DNA of 64,000 nt from positions 1,116,001 to 1,180,000 of the forward strand of contig NW_017265140.1 of NCBI RefSeq assembly GCF_001638985.1. The letters are read 5' to 3'. The first letter of the stretch is position 1. Every line of letters starts with the position of its first letter. The notes beneath the pieces are model-generated. The model had not been told where the DNA came from, ran no database searches, and saw nothing but the letters and a program-made list of their open reading frames with translations. The translations under genes and the position numbers were made by a program. This stretch comes from Phycomyces blakesleeanus NRRL 1555(-) (lineage: Eukaryota; Mucoromycota; Mucoromycetes; Mucorales; Phycomycetaceae). This document shows, piece after piece, positions 9,421 through 20,641 of the stretch.

Positions 9421-12400
9421 TTCAAAGTACTTATCCAGAGTTCTTTTTTCTATAACCTTTGTAGAAATATCATTGTTGACTTCCAGCTGCTCTTTACTTT
9501 GGAAATCTTTCTGAGATGATAGCAATTTGAAAAGCTCAAGATGTTCATCAAAGACATTGTGTTTATCTACAAAAATTATTTTGTTAAATAAATGTGTGCA
9601 CAATTCTCTTTTTTTTCTGGCTTCATTGTTTTTTTTGTTATTTTGGCAATGTTGTTAATCATATGTCAATCACACAGAAGCTTCTTGGCCAAAGGAAATT
9701 TGGAATCAAGTGTATTAATCAATTTTTTATATTTGTCTGTAACAAATATAGGGGCTTTATCAACCACCTCCAAAACAATTGCTTTCAGAGACTTTACAAA
9801 CCAGACATAGCTCTTCTTTGTCTCATTGGCTACCTATGCAAAGATCACAGAAAAGCTCCTCAATCTTTCTCTACTTAGATTATAGACACTCTCTATGCAA
9901 ACCAATGATATCTTTGCACAGTTTGTCTTGTATGTAGCATCCACAATAGGGGGTTTCATTATCTGCTTTACATTTTATTTTATTTTTTCTAAGCTTTAAG
10001 TTTTAACCAATAATAATGAATATAAAAAAATATTACTGAACACCACTTATGTTAGCTAATTTAATGTATAACATCTTTTAAAAAATCACTTTTTTATTTA
10101 TTATTCTAGATATATTTACTGTTTGCATAAAGCTACTGATGGGCTAAAATTTATGAAAAGTCTTTGAATAAGCATATTTAAGACATATTAAATAATATAA
10201 TGTATTACTTCTATCAAAATAGACAGAAAATATGAGTAAAATAATGCTTTTTATTATTTGTAATATTTGAATAAAAATGCTAAGTCAAAAATAAAATAAA
10301 GTCTTAAAATTATCAAGCCAAGTTTTGAGATTTTATTGTTTTGAGAGATTTTTACCAGCCAATAATTAGTGTTTTTCAATCCCAGAAAAAATAAAAAAAC
10401 CTAAAACAGATAATGAAACCCCCTAAGAGCATTTGCAGCAGTAGCATTTAAATTTAGTTTTTCCCAATTTAAATGCTTTTTGTAAATGCTTTTCAAAAAA
10501 AATTGTCTGTAGCAGTAGTATTTCCAACAGCATTGTGGTATTTCAGGTATGAAACAATAGAAAAATAAAATATTTGATAATAGAGACGTATAGAAATACT
10601 TTGAGACTGTATATAAGTCTTTTTTTTATTCATAAATAAAAAGTGTCCCTTTTTATAAGAAAACACAATCTGCTCTTGTCATTACGTCTTAGTTTCTTAA
10701 GGCTTTCTTCCTTTACTATATTTGGTTATTAGAGTGTATTTACTGCTTAACTAGTGTCGGTGTTACAATTATGACATCAAGTCATAAATTATACTTTTTT
10801 AGCTCTTAGCTATTCTTTTCTCTTTTATACTAGAGCTTTAGAACTTCCTACTAAATTAGCTCCATATCGATCTGACACAGTTTACCCAGCAGTATGATAT
10901 AATTATCTTAACAATCTTTAAGATATTATCTACAGTACTAACTGTAATAATTATTGGGCTGATTACTTAATCGTTTATATATATTTTATACTGACAAGAT
11001 GATAGCTACTACGCTATCCCAATATGAATATGTTCTTATATGTGATAAATCCAACATCCAAGTGTCTGGATCACCACAAGCATGTATTTACATGCTCCGC
11101 GATTTTTATGATCTTGAGTATAAAAATGGATGCTCATTTTAAAAACTTGCCAAGTATTTAAATCGTTTTTCTTTGTTATTTTTTTCTTTAAATCAAATAA
11201 TAGTATATAGTAACATTTACAAAAACTCACAAAAATTATGCTCACTACAAAGCTGATAGTCTCGAGAACATTTAACTTGTATTTTTTATATTAAATATAA
11301 AAGAAAAATATCTAATAAGAATGAATTTTACTAGTGAAGAAGACTATACCAGATAATATAATTATCTAAATGCTTCTTTTTATTATGCTACTGATATTTT
11401 ACCCTTAATATTTTTACTGATTTAAACCTCAGATGTGGCTTGTGAGCACTTAAATTAATACTAATAGAAATGCTACTGCTACAGATGCTCTAATAAAGAT
11501 ATCAGATAAATGTCAAGCTCTCCTGATCATTATATTATCTGTAAAAAATATGGGTGTGAGTCTATTTCTCTTATTAAACTTGTGAAGAATGGAATATCCC
11601 TTTGCTTCCATTGTTTTGTTGAGCTCAGTAGTGCCATGGGCAGATTTTTTATTACAACAAGTAGCACTATACTTGAGATTGTTGATATTGCTGATTCTCA
11701 GCTTTCTTATTCCTGTTGTTGTATCCAACATCATCGTAGATTTAAATTAAAAGTACAGACACTCAACAAATACATACATTGAGTTACCGACAACTAGTAA
11801 CAATACTAAAAGATATATCTTCCCTTATACAAGGAAATTACGTAAAGAACATACTAAGACAAATACTAAGACTCTAGTCAATAACATTAAAAACATAAGA
11901 ACTAAATCATAGAAGATAATGGTAGAGAAACAGACATTACATGATATCATCATATCATCACCAAGCTAAATACAATGTCTATATAAACGCACAATACTAA
12001 TAGCAATAGAACAGCATCTCTTTTCTGATTCTTTCACTTCTTCTAATAAAACAAAGTCTCACCGTACTCTCGTCTGCACTTGCTTTATTTTATATCTTAT
12101 TTTTACCTCATACATAACACCTGTCACTTTGTCACTTGTTGCCTTCTGAACATCACAGGACTTAGCGTGATTCTCTAATATTGTCTTTGCAATAGTAATA
12201 TCTTTAACAGTCAAAAGAGACATTCTTTCTTGATAAGAAAAAACCAAATTCTCAGGGGTGACAAGGTGATTGTGGCAATGTTCTTTTTTCCCATATGTAG
12301 ACAAAGGAAGATATCCTTTGCTCTTCTTCTTATAAGAAAATCTTAAGTGATAGGGACATTTAGTAAGAGAAGAGTTGAGTGCCATCTTTCTTTTCTTATC

Positions 12401-12622
12401 ACTTATATTGCTCTTGTCACAATAAATACAAACCTTTTAACCAGCAATGTAAAAGATAGAGAATTTTCTATCCTTAATCTTAACAAGGAAGTTATTAGAA
12501 AGGGCATAATTGTTTATGGCTTGAAAAATACTCTGCTTGTCAGGATAACAATTCTTGAGAAATAAGAGAGTTGTTTTAAGTGAGTATATCTTCTCAATAA
12601 AAGTATTAAAATTGGTGCTCAT
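9313..12622 (-). pseudogene. MULE transposase, FAR1/WRKY-like finger plus DDE core, decayed and interrupted
   Basis: Reading down the minus strand: N-terminus near 12622; a zinc-finger block at 12430-12059 (VCIYCDK, KCPYHLRFSYKKKSKGY, HCHNHL); linker GTTELNKTMEAKGYS at about 11650-11600; then, after the inserted R3 repeat, the DDE core at about 9960-9640 (PIVDATYKTN, SYVWFVKSLKAIVLEV, IFVTDKYKKLINTL); then a jump to the family tail ending at 9313. Stops replace Trp codons twice (FA-stop-VANE and LCD-stop-HMIN). The E-bearing and SWIM segments are absent, so there is also an internal deletion. The finger and core resemble the element at 20642-24600. Confidence 0.75.
10534..11100 (-). repeat. 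MULE 3'-end repeat, inverted copy R3
   Basis: Reverse complement of R1 over about 550 bp, including the tail GDPDTWMLDLSHIRTYSYWD. It sits between the finger/linker half and the DDE half of the 9313-12622 pseudogene, so it probably arrived as a later insertion or rearrangement. Confidence 0.7.
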
Positions 12623-13723
12623 ATTTAATAAAAGGCTACTGTAGTTATATAAATATTTTTATTGATTTATGTAAGCAATGTATGCAATATATGCAATGTA
12701 TGTAATATACACAATGTAAAAAAGGCATCATATCTTATTATTTGGAAATATTATTTTTTATTCTTACAACTAAATGTTAATAACTTTAAAAAAAGATGTG
12801 TTTTTATTTTTTCTGAAAAATTTGAATGACCTAAAGATAGGAACATGGGTGTGGTTATAACAATCAAGCAAGATGTGCTTATAAAGAATGGGAATAGAAG
12901 GGTTTTCAAGACACTTTATAGCTGGGCCTTGGACTTGCAGTCACCTTAAATTGTGCTGTGCTATTACCCCCATCCCCTAAGATCGCTGTTTTTAACATTA
13001 GAGTGAGGGAAAAAAAGTCATAGAAGAACGAATCAGCCTTAACTATTAGACTTCTTCACTTTTTTTTCATAGATTTTTTGAAATATTAGGTGATATTATT
13101 CTTATAATTTTGTGTGAAAATAAAATTCAAATGTGTGAATTATTATTGAGTAAAGTATGTGAATTTAATTGGAGAAAATATGTGAAAATTTATTTAACAA
13201 TGTGTGAATAATTTATTCAAAGTTAGCAAATAATTAGTGAAAATACAGTAGAGTGATTATTCATCAGTTTATCAGGTTTCAATATGATATTTCTTTTCTG
13301 GCACTTGTAACTAAGTTGCAGAATCAATAACACTGGTAATTATCAAGTTTGTAAATAATTTTTAGATAGGAAATAAATACTGGAAAAACCGTTTTAATTA
13401 ACAATGTGACCAGATTGGTAGATATATGTACAGAAAGCATCTCACAAATCTGGATAACAATTTTCATTTATCAAAATGCAAATTTCCCCTGCCAAATTAT
13501 TTGTCACATTTGCTAACTGCATAGTGTTATCTACTTATCTAGTTATCTAGTGTAAGGCTAATAATTTTACCATTAGTTACTAATAAATTACAATATATGA
13601 TTGGTAGCAAAATCAGGTTCCCATCAGATGAATTGACACGTCATCTGGTCATTATTCCAAGACAACTGAAATAATTGTTTATTTTATTTCATATTCTTAT
13701 TATTATATATTAAATACCTAAAA
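12623..13723. other. AT-rich intergenic, no gene seen
   Basis: Contains only short low-complexity stretches, such as a run of ATGTATGCAAT variants near 12675-12720 and repeated TGTGTGAAT motifs near 13110-13210. No coding or RNA signal was found. Confidence 0.5.
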
Positions 13724-14785
13724 ATGAACGTTAATAACTTCTTGAATGATGCTGCAAACTTGCCAACCAATGTAGTAGAAAAACTGTGATTAGAATTGCA
13801 GCGTAGAAAAGAATTCGAAATTAGCTTTGCTATAGAATTTAATTTGCAACAAAAGGTTGTTGAAAACATAGCTGAAGCTGCCTATAATTTCAGCAATACT
13901 GTTTTGGGGCCCAAAAAGATTAAAAAAAAATCCTTTTAATCTTTACACTAAGGAGATGAATAACAAGAGAAAACTTGACAGTAATACAATTAACTGCATT
14001 GATTACAAGTAAAACAATAGTTTTGTAACAATTTGAAATATATTTTTAGAGGAAAACTACAGACATGAGGAAATCATTGATTCATGCAACTCGATGGGTC
14101 CTTTAGAAAAAGGCAGATATTACGAGATGGCGAAAGAAGATTCCGCTACTCTTCACCAGGAATCTTCTGTCTCTGATGTCAAACGTGATGCAAAATCCAT
14201 ATTGACCATCATAGACACAATGAAGCTATTGATGAACTACGATAGTCTGTTTCTGTTCTGGGAGTCAGGCACCAGCTCCAGTCAAAAGATTGGCCGCCTC
14301 TTGTCAGGAGATATGTCTTCAATATTTTTTAAGTGTATTGAGAAAGATGGCACTCCGAAGAGTTTCTTGGAAGCAATGGGAAACGTCAAAAGATGCCCAA
14401 GTAAGTATTATATAATAGATGTATTATTTATTTTATCTTAATTTATTTTTCTGTCATAGTGCAAGAAATACAACCTGCGACCATTGCTGCCAACAACTTT
14501 AGGAATAAGATGAACAAACGTTTGATAAGCTTGTTCAATAGTAAGTCTATAAAATATCAAAATTAACATTTACTTTATATTATCAATTTCTTAGAAGAAA
14601 CTGGGGAAACAAGAAAATCTTTCCCTTGGAAAACAATCAAAAACAAAAAAGGCACCATCAGAGCCATTGGATGGCCAGAAAAGATGTCTTTTGTGCTACT
14701 CAGTCTTATGGAAGATATTGAGAAAGAAATGTTAGTTGATGCCCTGGACAAAGGGCTCATTTCTTTCTCTTGCTCTTTAGAGTAA
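13724..14785 (+). CDS. Unrecognised spliced gene or fragment
   Basis: Three blocks join in phase with good GT-AG signals: about 14052-14400, 14460-14540 and 14595-14785. They give a protein that includes MGPLEKGRYYEMAKED, a region rich in charged residues (SILTIIDTMKLLMNYDSLFL) and the end GLISFSCSLE. An upstream block from ATG 13724 reads MNVNNFLNDAANLPTNVVEKL, then hits TGA at 13787 but continues plausibly afterwards; how it joins is unclear, so the 5' end may be decayed. No known domain is seen. Its setting inside the transposon island suggests a transposon-associated or captured gene, which is only inference. Confidence 0.45.
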
Positions 14786-15858
14786 GGCTTGACAAGCTTA
14801 ATAAAAACATGTTTTTGTCTCTAACTTCTATAATTAATAATTTGTATGCTAAACTTATGTGTACATCTTATCTGAAGGCTTTCCAGTGCTGTACAATAGA
14901 TTCTTGCTTTTACTATTTTTTGTGACGTTTTTTTATGTATTTTAATTTTCAAAACAAAAAAAATGACTTCAAAGTTTTTTCTTTCCTAATCTACTTTAAT
15001 AATATATGTGGTATACACACCACAATTGAGTGAAGAACAGACCCTACAACCAAACACTGGTTCCTTCTTGCTAATGAACCTGGCAAGTTAACAATCTCCA
15101 GAACTGTTACACACCAGGCACACGTATACTACACACTCATACAGTATAAACCAACCATTACACAACAGGGATTTGAATTATAGGGATTTGAATAGTAGCA
15201 GATATAAACAATATTATTTTGTCTCTTTAATAAATAATACTCTCACAGTATCTACTTTTCCCATTATTGAGATACTAACCCATAAACAATCCTGAATACC
15301 TCAATATACACATTATAAGTATTTTAAGTAATAAATAAAATGTTACCCTTTGCTATCATCATCATCTTGTAACATGTATTGAACACTTGATTGAATAGCT
15401 TTATAAATCTTATCATAAACTTCTTGTAATTATGCACAAACAGTTAAAGACAGATAAGAGCACTAGTCAAGATAAATCAGCAATGGAAAACAACTGCCTG
15501 ATCATTTTATTTGAATATTAAGATCAACAAATAAACTTGGAGCAAGAATAGATATATATTAAATTTTAAGTCTTTGGAAGTAATGGTTTTGATAAACAAT
15601 GCTTATATGACCTTCTGCTTTGCTTTACAAAAGATAGTATGTATTTTTAAAATAATCTTAAGGCTATCCTAAAAAAATGTTTTTAATGCTTTGCTCAATT
15701 AGCTTTCTTTCCCAATAGTGTTAAGTTTTTTTGGCTCATCTAATGCTACTGCTTAGAATTATAAAAACAATGTCATATAATTTATTTATTTTTGTAAGGG
15801 TATACTTTAGACTTTATTTATTTTCAAGCAAAAACAAAACAAAATCTAAGGAAGTAGA
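14786..15858. other. AT-rich intergenic, no gene seen
   Basis: No open frame, RNA or terminal repeat recognised. It ends at the 10-bp direct repeat ATACATGTTT that flanks the next element. Confidence 0.5.
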
Positions 15859-16281
15859 ATACATGTTTGCTAATCCTAGGGGGACAACGTTTCCAGATGG
15901 GAGATGACGTTTTCAGGTCGGAGACGACATTTTGATTTTACTGGACCACAAATCGTGACTTGCTTTCCGGCATCAAATAACTACATCAGGTCCCTAAGGA
16001 TTCATACTTATCATAATAAAGATACTTTAATGCAAGACAAGATAATAGCTTTGGCTAAATGTAAAAGCATCATAGTAAATATGTAATTTTATACATATAT
16101 ATATACAATATATTCATGCATTATTTTATATATGTATATAATAATAAAATGGATGCCTATCATGCTACTTTAAGACAGTATACCCTAATAAACAAATGTT
16201 GTCTCCTACTCTGGAAACGTCGTCTCCCACACCTATTTGTTGGGGTTTATACTTTGATCAAAAGGTCATCTCCCATCTTTA

Positions 16282-19175
16282 GAATAACACTAATCGTAAA
16301 TACTTTTCTGCAAGTCACGCAGATTCAGCCAATAGTATCTTGTATTTCTTCAAAAAAAGAGCACAATATTTGAGAAAAAAAGGAAAAAACATAGGGGGGA
16401 TATTTTGTGCTGAAAATGCCAAAAGTATCTTACTTTTTTAATTATTTTTAAGTACAAACTAAATTTTAATTTTTTATGTCTAGTGAATAATTTTCACAAG
16501 GCAATTTTTATACATTAGATTTTATAGTTTATATAAGTCTTTTATATTAAAGAAGAGAGTAGAAATTTGATGTTTATTGAGAAAAAAATAAATTGAAAGA
16601 GAAGTCTTGTAATCTATGACTTTAGGTCTGCTTTCGCAACTCATTAGTTGGGTTAACAACAGAGTTTACCTTCTTCATAAGGTCCAACAAGACTTCTTTT
16701 TGCTCAAAGGTTTTGGAAGAGATATACACCTGCTTCCAAATTCTCTCCAAACTTTCATTCATAAGCAGAAGATTTGCTTTCTGCTCATCTTTGCTCATTT
16801 GGTTTTCCAACAAGGCAATATTATCTTCTGAAATAATATTGCCATCGTTTTCACCAAGGCCAAACAACGCAGCTGAATCCAGTACGACATTTCGTCTTAC
16901 TGTCACTGGCAGGTCAAAAACTCGAGAGACCAAGAAGATATGTTTGCACAATCTAGCAGAGTCTGGGCAAGAGCAATCATGTAAGTGGGTTGTGAACTTG
17001 ATAAAGTATACCAGTTCACAACCCTCTCCAAAAGATTTGCAAGAATACATCTAAAATAATAATATTAATTATAAATTATAAATTATATAAGCAAATGTTT
17101 TATATAATATTACCTTGCATGCTTGCAATTTTTGCAGTTCAACTTCTTCAACCAGACCATTTGCTCTTTTGATAGCAATAACACTGGCCTTTCTCTTTCG
17201 TTCTGAGTCAGTCACACTAAGCCTGATGCTCTTAATACCAAAATAGGTCTCAAGAGTATCCTGATGGTAATCTCTCTCAGCTAACTGAGAAAGTATATAT
17301 ACAATCTTGTCAATTCTACAGTTGCGAGACCAGCCTAAATAAAAGGACTTTAGTTAGTTATGATAAGACTCTATTAAATTGTTTGTATGGCATACAGCAT
17401 CCTACAAAATAATTATAAATTAGTTTTTATAACCAGACAAAAAAAAACAATATTGAATATATCTGTCTCTATGCCTTAACCCAACTCTTTTCTTTGGTTC
17501 CCATGTAACCTCCATATAAGATATTAAGACAGAAAACTGCATGCCATAGTCTAATCTGAACTTTTGCCAATGAGCATTGTAGTCAGCTTCATTATTGCTA
17601 TGCATTATCAAGTTCAATGCAGCACGAATGTTGGCCCGGACATTCTTGGTCTCAAGGTGGGTGTTGGGGATTGTCACCTAATAATATTACTAGTTAATAT
17701 AGGTTCAATGTTTTAAGTAAAATACATTAATAAAATTACCTTCTTGACATGACTTTCCCAAGCACGTTTGATATGCCAATGGCACAAAAGAATTTGAACT
17801 GAAGGTCCAAATGTATCCCGGATAGCCTTCTGCTCTATTGAGCTACAGTCAATCATGATCTGTTTGACCTTCAAGCTATTGGTGTCTTTCAACCAGTTCA
17901 ACCATCTTGCAATGATATAACTACATTCAATGCTGATAACAAAGAAAGCAACTGGAACTCCCTTGTTAGTTACAGGGTTGTATACAACCACAGATATCAA
18001 ATAACAGTCCTTGTTGTCAAGGAAAGACTTGCAGGTTTTGTGAATTGAGTCAAGATACCACTCCTCTGCATTTTCTAAAAACTAATGATAAAATAAATTA
18101 AAGTGATAAATAGTATATTCTTTTTGATATATATTTAAATATTTGACTATATATATGTAATACTTGTAGTTACCTTCTTCTGCCAAGGGGAGACCCAGCT
18201 TACAAGAAGAGGCCCAACAGAATTATATGTGTCAAACATAGTTTGGTAGCCCTTTTCTTGAAGGAAAGCAATCCATCTTTCAGTACTTATCTCATCTTTG
18301 TAGTGCTTTCTAGCACTGTTGTTGATTCTAGCTACAATTGCATTATGAATATCTTTATACTGTATCATCATTGCAGAAGGAATAGATGTCATTGACATAG
18401 AGTTCTCCATCTAATTAAAGACATTATAATTAAAAATATATAATAAAATCTTATTTTAACGTCACTATATATTAATAAAATACCTCTTCTAGTTTTACAT
18501 CTTCTAGTCTTAGAAGTCCCTTAATGGCTTTCCAGTCAAGATTTTTCTCAACGTGTTCATTGATCCAGATACGGGCTTCTTCAGAGAGCCGAGAGCAAGA
18601 GATATCAGAAATCTCAAGAGTATTGTGGTTATTATGCCTCCAGTTGTAAACTACTGTTACTTTACCACCATTAAAGAACTTAACAATTAAAGCAGTCAAG
18701 CATCCCACCTTGATGCTGTTACCCGTGGTATTTCTACTCTTAACAACAGGGAGCTCATTATTTTCAACTGCTTGCTTCTTCAAACTCTCTGCCTTTGTGC
18801 CAGAATGATCACATTTAATATACTGAGTTACTTTGATCAGATTGGGATCGATCAAAGCACCAACAGGAACCTCTCTCTTCAACTTGTTGCTGTTTTGAAC
18901 GACCCAGTTGGCATGGCAAGCTGGGTTGTTTGTGAACCACAGCTAGTACTCTTCTTCAGCTTCAAAGACAAATTCTTCTGTCTCATTTTCATATGTAGGC
19001 ATGAAACGGTAGATGGTCGAGGTGCGAGGGTCAAAAGTGATATCATTCACTATTATAGTATTGATAAATAAATCAGTAACAAAAACACGTAAAAAATTCT
19101 ACGCAATAAAACAAATTCCAATTTTTTTGGAAGGATTTGTGACTTGCAGAAAAGTATTTACAATTAGCATAGCCG
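16282..19175 (-). mobile_element. Nested SWIM-type MULE, 2.9 kb
   Basis: Terminal inverted repeats contain CTAATCGTAAATACTTTTCT near 16289 and its reverse complement (AGAAAAGTATTTACAATTAG) near 19148-19167. A perfect 9-bp direct repeat CCATCTTTA flanks it at 16273-16281 and 19176-19184, the expected MULE target-site duplication. Removing the element and one repeat joins a continuous host sequence belonging to the surrounding 9-kb element. Related to the plus-strand copy at 5961-8040. Confidence 0.8.
16622..19060 (-). pseudogene. MULE transposase of the nested element (near-complete, one nonsense codon)
   Basis: Exons can be followed from about 19060: MPTYENETEEFVFEAEEEY, then a TAG near 18943 where the sister copy at 6190 has CAG. 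It continues open: 18882-18480, 18412-18174, 18090-17740 and 17690 onward, with introns of about 60-90 bp. The core has FLDNKDCYLISVVVYNPVTN and IMIDCSSIEQKAIRDTFGP followed by LLCHWHIKRAW. The last block (17050-16622) carries a SWIM zinc finger, HDCSCPDSARLCKH (C-x-C-x7-C-x-H), typical of MULE transposases. No protease domain follows; the gene ends 340 bp before the terminal repeat. Confidence 0.75.
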
Positions 19176-19184
19176 CCATCTTTA

Positions 19185-20641
19185 TATGGCTGAGTTTAGA
19201 ATCTAGTCAAAACGTCATCTCCCACCTAGGAATGTCATCTCTTAAAAGTTACAACTTTTCATATCTTGTTTGTTAAAAATAAAATCTTTATAATTTGAAT
19301 TTCTTTATTAAATACTATAATAAGGTTTTTATATTTTTTAATGTAATAAATATTACCTCTTTTTGATATTTATTTAAGATAAAAACTAATAAAAACTGGT
19401 AAATCTTCTTCAAAAAAGAAAAAACGAGTTGCAAAAACATCCGAGGATAAATATAATATTAATAAATTTTGCATATTTTAAAAAATGTATCTAATAATTA
19501 TAAAACAAATATAGTTTACATTTAAAGAACATATCTTAGACAAATTCTGAGTCAATTAGAATTATTATTAATAACTAGACACTAATATGCTTACTTTTTT
19601 ATATAATTCTTATATATTGTTATATGATAAAAAAGCAAAAATAGTATAAAATTATTGCATAAAAATGGTAGCTAAAGTCGAGTATTTGTAAGATATATGA
19701 TGTATTTGGGTCCTGTCAACAAATCACATACTTATTATTGCTAATGAGTAATATTTTCACAATTTAACTTGAGGCATAAATCATATATTTTCATTTTATG
19801 TGATTTAAGTGGAAAAGATTATAATCCATATAATTTGCATTTTTTTTCAAAAACTTTCATAATAGATATAAAGGTAATGAAGCATTTTATGCCTAAGAAA
19901 GTTTACATAGCAGTTAAGTTATTATATTTTTATAAAATTCATGTTTTTATTTTTATTTTTTATTTTTATTTCTTCTGTAAAAACTCTTTCTATCATTTTC
20001 TCACAACATGTACATGAGATATTTTATCAAAAATACAGAAAATTAAAAAATATTCATAAAGGACCAAAAAAAGTTTTTAATTACATATATTCAGATAATA
20101 TATGAATTCAGTAAAAGTTTCATAGAAAACAAATGAGAAAAAAGTAATTCTACAAGCAAATACAATATTTTATTTTATTAAAAAAATGCAAATTTTTGAG
20201 ATATTACGTTAGTTTTCTCATGATCAATCTTTTCAATTCAACTAAAACTCCTAACATACATACATATATTTATATACTACTTTGATCCAAAGTTATAGAG
20301 AGCCAGCACTTGAATTGATGAAATAGATAGATGTAAATGCATAATATAACATATTTGAAGATAGTTTGGCTCGATCTGTGTAACACCATCCGATATTTAT
20401 GCTTTTTAATTTGCTGGATATAAGTGTAACTTGAAGGGTAAAGTACTTCCCACAAATGATCTCTAGGAAAAAACAGAGTAGAGAGTCATTTAACCCACAA
20501 GTGATAGATAGCTTATATTGACGCAAAGAAACAAATTGATAAGATTTATAATGATTTAAAAAAGATTATCTAGCTAATAAAATATAGGTAATAAAGTATA
20601 ATTAAAAGAGTAAAAAAATAGAAAAGAATATTGAAAAGAAA
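19185..20641. other. 3' non-coding part of MULE-OTU element 1
   Basis: AT-rich. Apart from the CGTCATCTCCC/GTCATCTC motifs at 19205-19250 I see no gene or structural RNA. Confidence 0.5.
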
